IMG/VR virus record: IMGVR_UViG_3300050821_009329
Span: 1 to 48,021 of that record
Direction: 5' to 3' (one strand)
Source of the DNA: a virus
DNA: 48,021 bases
Positions 26,896-35,710 of this stretch are shown piece by piece. Below the pieces are notes generated by a model, which was given only the letters and a program-made list of their open reading frames with translations, was not told where the DNA came from and made no database searches. Position 1 is the first letter of the stretch, and each line of letters starts with the position of its first letter. The position numbers and the translations under genes were made by a program.

Positions 26896-28071
26896 CTAAC
26901 GGCGAATGCGCCCCTCCCGTCCCGCTTCATACAACGAACGCTCGAGAGCATCGGCATCGGCCTCTCTCCCGGCGTATTTTCCCGCTGTCTTGTCGCGATA
27001 GAACTGAGCGATTTCCGCCGCACTATAGATCGGCTTCTCAGGGGGGACTTGCGTTTGCCCTGACTTCGCTCGTCCTGGCGCTGCAAACTGCTTGAGGTCG
27101 ACTTGCGGGGTGGAAGCAGCAGGATTACTCTGGCGAGTAACCTCTGCCCCATTGCCCGGAGCCGCCGCACCGTTCGGAGGGCTCGAGGACGCCTGATCAG
27201 ATAGGAAGCCTTTGAATGCCGCAATAACGCTCCCAGCCATGTTATTGCGGTGCGAATAAGCCAGAATGTTGCGTCGAATCTGACCCGTCAACGGATCAGG
27301 CTGATCCAGCCACCGGCCAAACTCGACACTGCTGTTGATGCTCTCCCAGTTCGGCACCTCCTGCGCTAAGCTTTCATACATCTTGACGCTGGCGTCGTAG
27401 GCCACCGTATTACGCACCCCGCCGACCTGCTGACGTATGGTGTTCAACTCGTTGGTGAGTTGCGCCACGATGGGCTCGTAGACCTCGCGCGCCCGTCGCC
27501 CCACCACATCCAGCAGCTCGTCGCCATACTCCTTGGCCTCCTGCGGAGTGACATAGCGCGGCTGAGCGATGGACGAACTGAAACGGACGTCGGAGCCCTG
27601 ATTCTGTGGCTGAGAAGTCGGTTGCGCTGGCGTCGAATTGATCGATGCCATCAAATGCTGCATGTCGGCAATCTGCCTGGACAGGCGCTTGGTATTCTCC
27701 TGCTCGCGCTCGTAGCGCCCCTTCAAGGAGTTGAACTGGTGCTCCAGGTCCTTGGGCGCCTCGGTTTCCGCAGCGATAGGCGGCGGGGGCGGAGGAGCTG
27801 GAGGCGGGGGTGGAGGTGGCGGCGGTGGAGAAGCCGTGACCTCGCTAGGGGGCGACGGGTTGGCGGGGTCGAAATTGGTCACCTGGACAGGGTTACTCGC
27901 TGGAGTAACCTTCTCCTGCGCCTCCACAGCGGAGTCACGCGCTGTCCTCTGCTGCTTCATCAGCTCGTCAGAACGCTCGGCGGCCCGTCTCACCGCAGGG
28001 GGCACCACGACATTGGGGTCCGGCTTGCCCCGTTTCGTCGCTCCGCCTGTCGCTTCGTGTGCGTCAACCAT
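26896..28071 (-). CDS. Scaffolding protein
   Basis: A 391-aa protein with a disordered N-terminus, a long polyproline run (around residues 80-98), a charged coiled-coil (LEHQFNSLKGRYEREQENTKRLSRQIAD) and a helical C-terminus ending in basic residues (EGREGRIRR). This composition and the place directly before the capsid gene identify a scaffold. Two in-frame palindromes (27124-27141 and 27892-27909) read VTRQSN and VTPASN; both lie in disordered segments. Confidence 0.8.
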   Translation of the reverse strand: MVDAHEATGGATKRGKPDPNVVVPPAVRRAAERSDELMKQQRTARDSAVEAQEKVTPASNPVQVTNFDPANPSPPSEVTASPPPPPPPPPPAPPPPPPIAAETEAPKDLEHQFNSLKGRYEREQENTKRLSRQIADMQHLMASINSTPAQPTSQPQNQGSDVRFSSSIAQPRYVTPQEAKEYGDELLDVVGRRAREVYEPIVAQLTNELNTIRQQVGGVRNTVAYDASVKMYESLAQEVPNWESINSSVEFGRWLDQPDPLTGQIRRNILAYSHRNNMAGSVIAAFKGFLSDQASSSPPNGAAAPGNGAEVTRQSNPAASTPQVDLKQFAAPGRAKSGQTQVPPEKPIYSAAEIAQFYRDKTAGKYAGREADADALERSLYEAGREGRIRR

Positions 28072-28304
28072 CAGCGTAACTTTCCGCCCCTCTCTTCGAT
28101 ATTAACGAAGTCGTCCCGTATTTCCAGCATGCGGCGACTCATCCCCAGAGCCACCTGCGCTTCCGCGGTCATGGTCGTCATCGACCTCTCAAGCTCGTAA
28201 GCCGTATACAGCTTGAAAGCCTCGACGAAATCCGCCCAGGCCGCCGGGCTGTTCTTGGCCAGCTGGTAGGTCGCCTTGAGATATTGCTGACGAACTACCG
28301 CCAT
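28071..28304 (-). CDS. Small helical hypothetical protein
   Basis: About 77 aa from ATG at 28304 (a TTG at 28313 is an alternative start). It is helical (AVVRQQYLKATYQLAKNSPAAWADFVEAFK), and the stop overlaps the scaffold start (TGATG). Such small helical proteins before scaffold genes are common in podophages; the role is unknown. Confidence 0.6.
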   Translation of the reverse strand: MAVVRQQYLKATYQLAKNSPAAWADFVEAFKLYTAYELERSMTTMTAEAQVALGMSRRMLEIRDDFVNIEERGGKLR

Positions 28305-28309
28305 CGTGA

Positions 28310-28588
28310 TCAAAACACCCGTTTCGGCTTCGACACGTTGAGCACCGGCGGCCCCCGCGTCAGTATGTCATCGACCAGCGACGGCTTCTCCTCTTTCTCG
28401 CCCGGCAGCTTCTTGCAATAGCAGTTAGTCATCAAGCGTGAAGCAGGCAGGCCAACGACCTCCTCGCTGGCCACGCCCCACAGACCGTTCAGCTGCTCGC
28501 GCTTGCCGCCAGCCTTGTAGTCGTGGATGCCGATATCCACGTCATCGCAGTCCTTGGCCTGCTTCTTGCGCTCGCTGAGCTTGTCCAT
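28310..28588 (-). CDS. Hypothetical protein (92 aa)
   Basis: It has a charged N-terminus and a C-x-C pair (TNCYCKKLPGEKEEKPS). The start is fixed by a palindrome copy (28589-28605) whose arm GGAGAGTAAC touches the ATG. I do not recognise a family. Confidence 0.6.
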   Translation of the reverse strand: MDKLSERKKQAKDCDDVDIGIHDYKAGGKREQLNGLWGVASEEVVGLPASRLMTNCYCKKLPGEKEEKPSLVDDILTRGPPVLNVSKPKRVF

Positions 28589-28624
28589 GTTACTCTCCAG
28601 AGTAGACTTGCCTAGGGCTTGCAG

Positions 28625-29026
28625 CTATGGTTTAGCTTGCTGCATGGCAGTCAGCTGCGCCCCGATGGCATTCATTACGGAGGTGAAGGCGTTGTAGTCC
28701 AGCGAAGTATAGGGCGTCATCTGCTCTCCCGCAGCAGTCAGGATGCCGAACTCGGCACAGGAGGCAGCCATGGTATTGATGATGTCATTGACACGCGACA
28801 CCACGTCGTTGTTGGAATAGGCGGCACTGCGGTCGATCACCGTGCAGGGCGGCGTGGTCGCAGCCCAGTGAACCAGCTGGTCGTTGACTACCCTGCCGAA
28901 GTCATTGAGCACGCCGACGCGGGCGCTCTCACCGATGGTGAAGTAGCTCGGCGGCACCGCCGGAGCCACCATCGGCTCCACATTGGGACGGTCCTGACCG
29001 TCGGAAGTGAATGGCTTCTTCACCAT
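28625..29026 (-). CDS. Hypothetical virion-region protein (133 aa)
   Basis: An acidic, mostly helical C-terminal half (SRVNDIINTMAASCAEFGILTAAG...NAFTSVMNAIGAQLTAMQQ) with a Pro-rich N-terminus. It lies between portal and scaffold genes. It may be a decoration or head-completion protein; no motif decides this. Confidence 0.6.
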   Translation of the reverse strand: MVKKPFTSDGQDRPNVEPMVAPAVPPSYFTIGESARVGVLNDFGRVVNDQLVHWAATTPPCTVIDRSAAYSNNDVVSRVNDIINTMAASCAEFGILTAAGEQMTPYTSLDYNAFTSVMNAIGAQLTAMQQAKP

Positions 29027-29041
29027 GGCTACCCCGCCTTT

Positions 29042-29320
29042 CTAGCCTTCTTGCGTCGCCTTGCCCGAAATCCCAGGGACTTTTTTCCCTGCGGACCCCT
29101 TGCCATACATCTTCCCGGAACCTCCTTCCGCAAAGCGGAACTTGCTGCCGTAGCCCTCGGCGTCGTTGCGATCCGGCCTGGCGCCGTCGTTCTCTTCCTG
29201 GGACTGCTTGCCGCTCACGTCGCTGGGGGCATCGGAAGCATGCCCCTTGCCGAACATCTTGCCCTTGCCGCCCTTGGCGAAGAACTCAGGGCTCTCAGAG
29301 CGCTTCATTTCTTTAGGCAT
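29042..29320 (-). CDS. Small Gly/Lys-rich protein with KGGKGKMFGKG motifs
   Basis: A 92-aa protein with two similar segments, FFAKGGKGKMFGKGHASDAP and FAEGGSGKMYGKGSAG. AAGGAAG lies before the ATG. The low-complexity basic motifs resemble those of the 121-aa protein upstream (KKFAKGGVVKGG). They could bind DNA or RNA, or be packaged with the genome. The function is not known to me. Confidence 0.6.
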   Translation of the reverse strand: MPKEMKRSESPEFFAKGGKGKMFGKGHASDAPSDVSGKQSQEENDGARPDRNDAEGYGSKFRFAEGGSGKMYGKGSAGKKVPGISGKATQEG

Positions 29321-29323
29321 GAT

Positions 29324-29461
29324 CTACTTCCTTCTGCTAGCCCTATGCGGCTTCTTGTCGAACGCCTTCGGCTTCTTCGGGAGTTCGGGCAGCGGCTTGG
29401 TCTTATGCGGCGCCTTGGCCTCATAATTCTGCGCTGAAGTTCCTGATCTGATCTTCGGCAC
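29324..29461 (-). CDS. Tiny basic protein (45 aa)
   Basis: A GTG start at 29461 gives MPKIRSGTSAQNYEAKAPHK..., Lys/Pro-rich and ending HRASRRK. The ribosome-binding site GGGAGTAAGGGCA is the arm of palindrome copy 29466-29483. The gene fills the gap between its neighbours exactly, ending three bases before the next ATG. It looks like a small DNA-associated protein. Confidence 0.55.
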   Translation of the reverse strand: MPKIRSGTSAQNYEAKAPHKTKPLPELPKKPKAFDKKPHRASRRK

Positions 29462-29496
29462 TGCCCTTACTCCCAAGAGTAACTGGAGTGTGGTAA

Positions 29497-29862
29497 CTAG
29501 TCGCTCTTCTTGCCCTTGCCGGTATCGCGGCCAAAGCGGGCCTTGGCGTCGGCGCCCCCCTTGACCACACCGCCTTTGGCGAACTTCTTCGCCACCCCTC
29601 CACGCTTGAACCCGGCGGCGCCGCCCATGCCGCCACCCGGAGGTCCGGGAGGCGCCCCGCCCGGAGACGGGCCAGCCAGGCCAGGCGGCGGCCCTACGGG
29701 GCGAGGCGGACGCGGGGCTCCCGCGCCCAATCCCGCTGGCGCCCCCATCGGGGGTCTCGGTGCGCCTGCTCCCGCCATGGGAGTATGCGGTATCCCCGGC
29801 TTGGCCCCGCCGCCGCCCATCTTAGCGCTGCCAGGCCCGAGCATTCCACGTTGTCTGGGCAT
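29497..29862 (-). CDS. Gly/Pro-rich basic protein (121 aa)
   Basis: Low-complexity G/P/A-rich sequence with a C-terminal FKRGGVAKKFAKGGVVKGG...KGKKSD. GGAAGGA lies upstream of the ATG. The RGG/KGG pattern is seen in several proteins of this phage. It is probably virion-associated; the function is unknown. Confidence 0.6.
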   Translation of the reverse strand: MPRQRGMLGPGSAKMGGGGAKPGIPHTPMAGAGAPRPPMGAPAGLGAGAPRPPRPVGPPPGLAGPSPGGAPPGPPGGGMGGAAGFKRGGVAKKFAKGGVVKGGADAKARFGRDTGKGKKSD

Positions 29863-29893
29863 CGTCGCGTCCTTCCTAAGCTACACGCCGAAG

Positions 29894-30178
29894 TTACACG
29901 CCCCGGTGGCGTGGGTCGCGCGCCGGACCCGGTTCGGACTGGTCGCGCGGATTGCGGTCGACCGCCTTCTGGTCGGCGTAGGTCTCGCCGCCCTCCGCCG
30001 CGATGATGGCGTCGATCTTCTTCTGCACCTCGTCCACCAGCCGCGCCTTGCGCGCGTTGGCGTCGAGCACCGGCCCGCTTCGCTGCCTGGCTACCTGCTC
30101 CTCCTCGTGCCGCTTGGGCTCGTTGGTAATGAAATCCACCAGCTCCTGCGCCAGCGCCCGCACCTGTTCTCTCGGCAT
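29894..30178 (-). CDS. Small charged helical protein (94 aa)
   Basis: The sequence MPREQVRALAQELVDFITNEPKRHEEEQ... is helical and charged, with an AGGAG site 8 bases before ATG. It follows the portal gene by 18 bases. The family is not recognised. Confidence 0.6.
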   Translation of the reverse strand: MPREQVRALAQELVDFITNEPKRHEEEQVARQRSGPVLDANARKARLVDEVQKKIDAIIAAEGGETYADQKAVDRNPRDQSEPGPARDPRHRGV

Positions 30179-30196
30179 AGTTGATCTCCTGTTAAG

Positions 30197-32983
30197 TTAT
30201 CCGACTCCTCCACGTATGGGCGAACCGCCGCCCGTATCCGTGTTCACCAGATTGAGACGCGGCCCGGCGTCGCCACTGACGCTGCCGCCTTTCCTTGCCC
30301 CAGGGGGTGCTCCAGGAGGCCCGCCGGGAGGGAGAGACGCTCCGGCTGCACCTCCTGGAGGCCCGCCGGGACCACCAGGACCGCCACCGGGGGGACCGGG
30401 TTGGCCTGGAGGCCCCGCAGGGCCAGGGGGTGCGCCACCTGGCGAGGAGCCACCACCCTGTTGCTGTGCGTCCTGCGCGGCCTGCGCCATGGCCTCGTGC
30501 TGCTTCTGCTGCTGGTCCATCTCCTGGTCGCTGGGCACGATGTCCTCGCCCGGCAGGCCGATCTCGCTGGCCACCTTCCTGAGCACTTGCGCGCGGCCCT
30601 TGGGACCGATGATGCCCATGTCGACCGGGTTGCCCGTCAGTTGCAGGAACTCAAGTTGTCGAGCACGTTGCGTCTCGCGCTGCATGGCTACCTGCACGCC
30701 CATAACCCTGACCTTCTCCTCGCCGGTCAACAAACCGGTGTCGTCGGTCATCATGATGATGTCGAAGAGGTTCTCCAGGATTTGCGAGATCACGTCGCGG
30801 TCGATGTTGGCCGCCACCGTCTGAAGTATTTTGGAGCTGTTCTGCATCAACATGCTGAGGCCGCTGGCGGTGCGCCCCAGGCCGCCGACAGGAGGGCTGC
30901 CGGTCATGAACTTGGGGATGGCGCTGTGCTCGTCGGCGAGCTGCGAAAAGGCCATGTAGACCTGAAGTAACTCTTGAGAGTTACTGGTGGGCGAGAAGAA
31001 TTCGATGGCCTTCTCGGTGTTGTTGCCGAACGGGTCCGACTTGATGTGCCAGCGCTTCCAGGGATACATCTCCTCGGCGTTCTCGCCGTCGCTGATGCGG
31101 TCGTCGTTGACGGTGACCTGGGGACCGGACGCTATGCTCAGGTTGTTGACCATGGCCCTGAGCGTGGCGTTGGCCACGGAGCTGATATCGGCAAGCAGGT
31201 CGGGCAGGCCGTTGCCCACCGGGTTGCCCGGAACTTTTTCAAAGGAGGTCACATAGTATTGATGCCGCTTGCGCGGCGACAGGTTCATCTGCACTTTAAT
31301 AATATGCCGCCCGATCAGCCAGCAATTGCAGAAGTAGTCGCGCAGCGGGTCGGGGATCAGGCTGGGGTCGACGCCCATGTCGAGCAGATGGCGCCCCTGC
31401 GCCATGCCCTGGAACTCCAGGCAGGCCAGCAGGCCGGACTGGTTGAAGCGCGGGTCCTCGCGATTCTCCAGGATGGCGCGCTCGGCGTCGGTCATGTCCC
31501 AGTTGTCGACGATGCCGCCGCGCCCGTATTCGTCCAGGACGGCGCGGACCTCATCGGTGATGAAGCCGGGCAGGTCAAGCAGATCGTTGATCTCGGCCCT
31601 GGTGAGACGCGAGCGTTGGATGACGTTGGCGTCGCCGATATCGGAGACGCCGGGGGTCCAGTAGATGTCGAAGGGGCTGACGCGCTCCCAGCATAATACC
31701 GGTATGTCCATCACCTGCGGCTTGGCCAGCCGGGGCGCGGTCTTCATCGGGCCACTGGGGGAAGCACCGGGGGGACCGCCAAGAGGAGGGCCGGATGGAC
31801 CGCCCAGTCCTGGTTGCGGTGCCGCGCCCTGACCAGGCACAGGGATACCCCCCTGCCCAGGCAACATGCCAGCGTTACTCCCGAGAGCAGCGCCAGGAAG
31901 GAAGGGGGGCGTGGGCGCACCGGCAGTCCCCCCGGAAGCAGGATCGCTTTGGCCGGTCAACGGGGGAGGAGCTGAAGTGTTATCATTTGGAGCGTCGGGA
32001 GGGTTCTTCTGCACGAAAGCGGTGGGGTCGCCGCTCCAGGGCGCCACGTCGCGCGACCACTTCACCTGTGTCTTGATCCTAACCACCGGCCCCTTCATCA
32101 CCGCATAGGGGAAGAGGGGCAAGTCGACGAGGAACTCGGCCAGGGCGGTGTAGAAGCCGCCCATGGCCAGTTGTTCCTGGATTTTGTCCTCGGCTATCTT
32201 GGCTTGTTCGGCGGCCTTCTTCTTGGCGGCCTCGCGCGCCGCTTCTATGAGGTCGTTGTAGCGGTCGCGGATTTTGTCGGGAGAGGGCAGGGGGATGGGC
32301 GCCGGAGGCGGGGGTAGGCCAGCCCCGTGAGCACCCCCAGGAGGCACTGGGGTGTCCGGGGGCGCCAGCCCCGCCGCCGCGCCTTGCGACGGGCCAGAGG
32401 AGTGGGAAGGGATGCTCTGGTCGACGAAAGCCGGATGCATGCCGGTGGCGGCGCCGTAGGCGTGAGCGGCCTGCACCCCGGCGGCGTGGGCCAAGTTGGC
32501 TTGCTGGGAAGCCAGATGCGCCTGGATCATCTGCTGCACCTCGGCGCTGACCAGCTGGCCGACAGCCTGCATGATCTCGGGAGGCACGCTGGGGTCCTCG
32601 GCGGGCTCGATGCCCCAGGGCTGGTCGGCGCCCAGGTAGACATCACGAAGAAGTGAAGAGGTGCCCCGGCATTTCATCGCCACGATGCGCGAGTAGACGT
32701 TGGAACCGCCGAAGCGCTTGATCTCTTCGATGATGCCGGGCTCGTAGACGCCGTTGTAAGCCCGCATGGCGGCGAGCAGGCGATCACTCCAACCACGACC
32801 GATGGTGTCGCGGTGGCGGCGCATCATGATGAACTGGTCGGTGACGTAGCCTGCCAGGCCCTGGGGAGGGGCGTTCTGGGGAGGCGCGTAGGGCTGGGCG
32901 CGGGCGGCGTCAGAGACCTGCTGCCGGGCGACATCCTCGTCGCGCCCGACCACTCGTAAAGGAGTGTTTGGCAGAGCTGCCAT
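30197..32983 (-). CDS. Portal protein (928 aa)
   Basis: The sequence shows the usual podophage portal features: an N-terminal helical clip region, SRLTRAEINDLLDLPGF, NCWLIGRHIIKVQMN, a wing segment (YYVTSFEKVPGNPVGNGLPDLL), then NNLSIASGPQVTVNDDRISDG and a C-terminal helical barrel (ILQTVAANIDRDVISQILENLF). Two Pro/Gly-rich insertions (about residues 165-230 and 350-420) and a collagen-like tail make it long. AAAGGAC precedes ATG. Palindromes at 30967-30984 and 31874-31890 are inside the frame. Confidence 0.85.
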   Translation of the reverse strand: MAALPNTPLRVVGRDEDVARQQVSDAARAQPYAPPQNAPPQGLAGYVTDQFIMMRRHRDTIGRGWSDRLLAAMRAYNGVYEPGIIEEIKRFGGSNVYSRIVAMKCRGTSSLLRDVYLGADQPWGIEPAEDPSVPPEIMQAVGQLVSAEVQQMIQAHLASQQANLAHAAGVQAAHAYGAATGMHPAFVDQSIPSHSSGPSQGAAAGLAPPDTPVPPGGAHGAGLPPPPAPIPLPSPDKIRDRYNDLIEAAREAAKKKAAEQAKIAEDKIQEQLAMGGFYTALAEFLVDLPLFPYAVMKGPVVRIKTQVKWSRDVAPWSGDPTAFVQKNPPDAPNDNTSAPPPLTGQSDPASGGTAGAPTPPFLPGAALGSNAGMLPGQGGIPVPGQGAAPQPGLGGPSGPPLGGPPGASPSGPMKTAPRLAKPQVMDIPVLCWERVSPFDIYWTPGVSDIGDANVIQRSRLTRAEINDLLDLPGFITDEVRAVLDEYGRGGIVDNWDMTDAERAILENREDPRFNQSGLLACLEFQGMAQGRHLLDMGVDPSLIPDPLRDYFCNCWLIGRHIIKVQMNLSPRKRHQYYVTSFEKVPGNPVGNGLPDLLADISSVANATLRAMVNNLSIASGPQVTVNDDRISDGENAEEMYPWKRWHIKSDPFGNNTEKAIEFFSPTSNSQELLQVYMAFSQLADEHSAIPKFMTGSPPVGGLGRTASGLSMLMQNSSKILQTVAANIDRDVISQILENLFDIIMMTDDTGLLTGEEKVRVMGVQVAMQRETQRARQLEFLQLTGNPVDMGIIGPKGRAQVLRKVASEIGLPGEDIVPSDQEMDQQQKQHEAMAQAAQDAQQQGGGSSPGGAPPGPAGPPGQPGPPGGGPGGPGGPPGGAAGASLPPGGPPGAPPGARKGGSVSGDAGPRLNLVNTDTGGGSPIRGGVG

Positions 32984-33019
32984 TGACGTCCTTTTACTAC
33001 CAGCCCAGGTAGATTTATT

Positions 33020-33048
33020 TTGACGCGCGCTATGTTTAATGCTACTAT
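33020..33048 (+). promoter_or_regulatory. Sigma70-like promoter for the rightward gene at 33087
   Basis: TTGACG (33020-33025), 17 bases, TACTAT (33043-33048), in an AT-rich gap between the divergent portal and the 180-aa gene. A perfect TTGACA on the opposite strand (33068-33063), 18 bases before TAGCAT, could be a second, leftward promoter boosting the portal gene. Confidence 0.5.
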
Positions 33049-33086
33049 ATTTGGTATATAGTTGTCAAGAGGGGTAGGCGAAAAAA

Positions 33087-33629
33087 ATGCACGTAAAGAT
33101 AAGTGAATACGACGAGCAACGCCTGCGCGCCCTGGCCTCCGGACTGGCGCAGCACATCCGCGACCCGCAGGAAATCCTCGCTGAGCTGGGCTTCAGCGAG
33201 GACGACTGGCAAGAGCTGGAACGCTCGCATGTGTTCCGCAAGATGCTCAACCAGGCTGTGGCTGAGTGGAACAACGTGGCCAGGACGCCGCAGCGGGTGA
33301 AACTGAAGGCGGCGATCAACATCGAGCAGTCGCTGCCGCAGTTCTACGAAGACATGGTGAACGCCAACCACCCGCTGGTGGCGCGCGTGCGCGCGTTGGA
33401 GGTGGTGGCTAAGCTGGCTGGGCTGCCGGAGCCCGAGCTGGAGCGTTACTCCGGCCCGACGAATAGTTTCAAATTGGAAATCCATCTGGGCACCGGGGAG
33501 ACCATCAGCGTGGGCGCGGGCACGGAACTGAGAGGATTGGCCATTCCGGTTACTCCGGGAGTAACGGCGCACGAGTCGTTCCGCCTGCCCGATATCGTTT
33601 ACGACACCACCGAACCTACGGGTTCGTAA
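33087..33629 (+). CDS. Candidate small terminase subunit, on the opposite strand to the late operon
   Basis: A 180-aa protein: a helical N-terminus ([20 protein letters not shown]), then [40 protein letters not shown]...[18 protein letters not shown]. The pattern 'pe.i.eelgf...w..l...~F......v.eWN.....rv.lkaa..~E..lp' is seen in podophage small terminases. The gene lies between portal and large terminase but runs rightwards, so it is antisense to the late transcript. A palindrome (33549-33565) reads VTPGVT in frame near the C-terminus. Its end overlaps the convergent 67-aa gene by about 30 bases. A regulator is the alternative. Confidence 0.45.
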   Translation: MHVKISEYDEQRLRALASGLAQHIRDPQEILAELGFSEDDWQELERSHVFRKMLNQAVAEWNNVARTPQRVKLKAAINIEQSLPQFYEDMVNANHPLVARVRALEVVAKLAGLPEPELERYSGPTNSFKLEIHLGTGETISVGAGTELRGLAIPVTPGVTAHESFRLPDIVYDTTEPTGS

Positions 33630-33802
33630 GTCGCCTCGAAAATATCAGGTTTGCACGGATAACGCTCACCCTTTACTCCGGTGATGATCCAGTCGCCAGG
33701 CTGCGCCGTCAGATTACCCTCCAGCGTTTCGATCAGTAGCGGCTCTGGCCCTTCATGCCGCACTGCCTCGATAACAACTGGCTTCTTGCGAAACTTAGGC
33801 AT
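33599..33802 (-). CDS. PGDYG-domain-like phage protein
   Basis: A 67-aa protein [15 protein letters not shown]...[30 protein letters not shown]. The sequences '[11 protein letters not shown]' and '[12 protein letters not shown].YPckPdiF..tYe' are the signature of a very common small phage protein of unknown function. GGAGG lies 9 bases before the chosen ATG. Confidence 0.85.
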   Translation of the reverse strand: MPKFRKKPVVIEAVRHEGPEPLLIETLEGNLTAQPGDWIITGVKGERYPCKPDIFEATYEPVGSVVS

Positions 33803-33889
33803 TATCATGAACCTCCGCATGTATGCCATCTGGCGGGTGCTAGGCCAGACGTGCGAGCGACGGCGACGCCGGTTACGTCCGGGGCGATG

Positions 33890-35383
33890 TTATGTCCACG
33901 CCAGGGGGCTGACGCGGGGTTTCAGCCGGGGCGGGGTCAACCGACGCACCGTGCGCCCCAGCACGTAGGCATAGGCGCCCAGGCTGCCCGCCACCAGACA
34001 CACGTATTGCAGACAATCGGCCACGTCGCTCCAGGGATGCAGCTTCTCCGGGACCGACTCGTTGCCTTTGTCCTTCCAGCCGCCCGACGGGTCGTCTTTA
34101 CGCTCGAACTTGTAGGCGCCGTCGAGAGCCTGCACCAAGGTGGGGCAGCGCGAGCGGTCCACCTGCACCGCCCCCTTGCCGTCGACTTGCCGCATCAGGA
34201 ACGCCTCCACGGAGCGGATGCGCGGTTCGATGTCGTTGGTGGGGGCAGGCTCGGCAGGCAGGCCCAATGACTGGAGCAGGCGGAAGGCGTTCACTTCGAA
34301 CAGGCTGTCCATGGCGCGTCCGGACGGGTCGCCCACGACCGCGACGGGGAGGCCCCGGTAGCGCTCGCTGACCAGGGTGGGCACCAGGTGTTGTTTTACG
34401 TGCTGCTCCAAGCCGGTCTGCCCCCTGACCTCCTCGAGCACCATGAGCCGCCCCTTGTGGTCCATCTGGGTGATCAGCGACCAGGGATTGCGCCCGAAGT
34501 CCTGGCCGATGAGCAGCATGCGGCTGGGCACCGGCTCCAGGTTGTCGACGACGTGGAAGTCGTATTTGAAGGTGTCGGCGAACACCGCCACGCCGCTGAG
34601 GTCCCTGCCGAATTCGGCGTCCACATAGCGCTTCACATAGTCCGGCGTTCCCAGGCGGCAGAGGCGCTCGTAGTATTTACGGCCCTGGGCGAGGCGCCGG
34701 GGGTCGTCTTCCGGCAGCTCCATGGTCTCGGCGGTTTGTTCCAAGTGGTTCAAGTTCTCGGCGTCGGGCGCGCGTCCGCCCGGCTGCTTGAACACCTCCC
34801 AGTCGGACGGGGGGTTCTGGATGAACTCGGCCCAGGGAGAATGCGCGATGGGCATGTTGGTGTCGGCAAACATGCCCTTCCAGGTGCAGGCGCCGAAGTC
34901 GCCGTTGGGGAATCGGCCACAGCGTCCCGCTATATCCGACATGAGGCTGATGTCGGTCTCGACGCACTCGTTGATGTAGACCCCGGTGAGCTGCGTTGAC
35001 AGGAGGCGCTTGACGTCCTGCGGGTCGTCGAGAGGCACGAATATCCACTCCGAGTGAACGTCGCCGTAGTCGAGGAGCAGCGTGCTCTCGCTGACGCGCC
35101 AGTCGGCCATGGCGCCGAACCAGCCCCTGGCATCTTTCAGCACCGTGGACTTGGCATCTTTAAGTGTCTGGCGGGCGATTACCCAGCGAGAGTAACGTCG
35201 ACCGTCCTTCGCCGGGTCCTGCTCACCCGTGCGGCGGGCCAGCTCGACCAGCATGGCCGTGGTCTTGCCACTGCCCACGGGACCACACAGGAGGCGCCCG
35301 AAGCTGTTGCTCTTCATGAACCTGGATACAGTCGGAGGGGCGTGGTATATCCAGCCTTCACGGACGGGGGTGGAGGATTTCAT
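33890..35383 (-). CDS. terL: Terminase large subunit
   Basis: A 497-aa DNA-packaging motor. The ATPase Walker A is GPVGSGKT (residues 34-41); Walker B is TGVYINECVE with E139. The RuvC-like nuclease has D295 (LIGQDFGR), D352 (VVGDPSG) and D453 (HPWSDVADCLQY). The length is typical. It lies 18 bases after the Acb2-like gene at the head of the late operon and before the portal gene. Confidence 0.95.
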   Translation of the reverse strand: MKSSTPVREGWIYHAPPTVSRFMKSNSFGRLLCGPVGSGKTTAMLVELARRTGEQDPAKDGRRYSRWVIARQTLKDAKSTVLKDARGWFGAMADWRVSESTLLLDYGDVHSEWIFVPLDDPQDVKRLLSTQLTGVYINECVETDISLMSDIAGRCGRFPNGDFGACTWKGMFADTNMPIAHSPWAEFIQNPPSDWEVFKQPGGRAPDAENLNHLEQTAETMELPEDDPRRLAQGRKYYERLCRLGTPDYVKRYVDAEFGRDLSGVAVFADTFKYDFHVVDNLEPVPSRMLLIGQDFGRNPWSLITQMDHKGRLMVLEEVRGQTGLEQHVKQHLVPTLVSERYRGLPVAVVGDPSGRAMDSLFEVNAFRLLQSLGLPAEPAPTNDIEPRIRSVEAFLMRQVDGKGAVQVDRSRCPTLVQALDGAYKFERKDDPSGGWKDKGNESVPEKLHPWSDVADCLQYVCLVAGSLGAYAYVLGRTVRRLTPPRLKPRVSPLAWT

Positions 35384-35401
35384 GGCGATAGCAGCGCAGC
35401 G

Positions 35402-35638
35402 CTAGGTGGTGTGGTCACCGTGGTCGTCACGCGGGGTGCCGTCGGGCAGGCGGGTGATGCTGACGTTGCACCACATGGCCACAGTGCGCAGGGAGCGCAG
35501 CACGAAGGTCTTATCAGGACCTTCCGGCAGGAGGGCATCCAGGGAGGTGGCATAGGCATGCGCTGCTTTCCTGGCCAGCGCCATCTTCTCTACCTGCTCG
35601 TCGGTGGGCTGATAATACTCGAAGGTGCTGGCATGCAT
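35402..35638 (-). CDS. Acb2/Tad1 hairpin-domain-like protein, candidate cyclic-nucleotide sponge (anti-CBASS)
   Basis: A 78-aa protein, first gene of the late operon. The sequence F-E-Y-Y-Q-P-T-D...ALARKAAHAYATSLDALLPEGPDKTFVLRSLRTVAMWCNVSITR follows the Acb2/Tad1 hairpin pattern: a Tyr/Pro N-terminus, helix 1 'R.aA..~a..l...~P...dk...L..Lr.a.mW.N.aI.R'. The helix pair with its LP...K..L..L...MW.N.sI.R ending is the best match I can make by eye. Acb2 proteins bind cyclic di- and trinucleotides and blunt CBASS defence. The start is set by the palindrome 35644-35660 (GGGAGTAAC, ACTTC, ATG). Confidence 0.6.
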   Translation of the reverse strand: MHASTFEYYQPTDEQVEKMALARKAAHAYATSLDALLPEGPDKTFVLRSLRTVAMWCNVSITRLPDGTPRDDHGDHTT

Positions 35639-35676
35639 GAAGTGTTACTCCCGGAGTAATGAGGAGGTGGGGGGAT

Positions 35677-35710
35677 GGCCCCCTGTCTTGTGGTGGCAAG
35701 GCAGGGGGCC
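35677..35710 (-). promoter_or_regulatory. Second leader hairpin of the late operon
   Basis: A 14-bp stem (35677-35690 with 35697-35710) with a single G-T pair and a 6-base loop. It lies in the late 5' leader between the U-tailed hairpin and the first gene's ribosome-binding palindrome. No U-tract follows. Confidence 0.6.
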
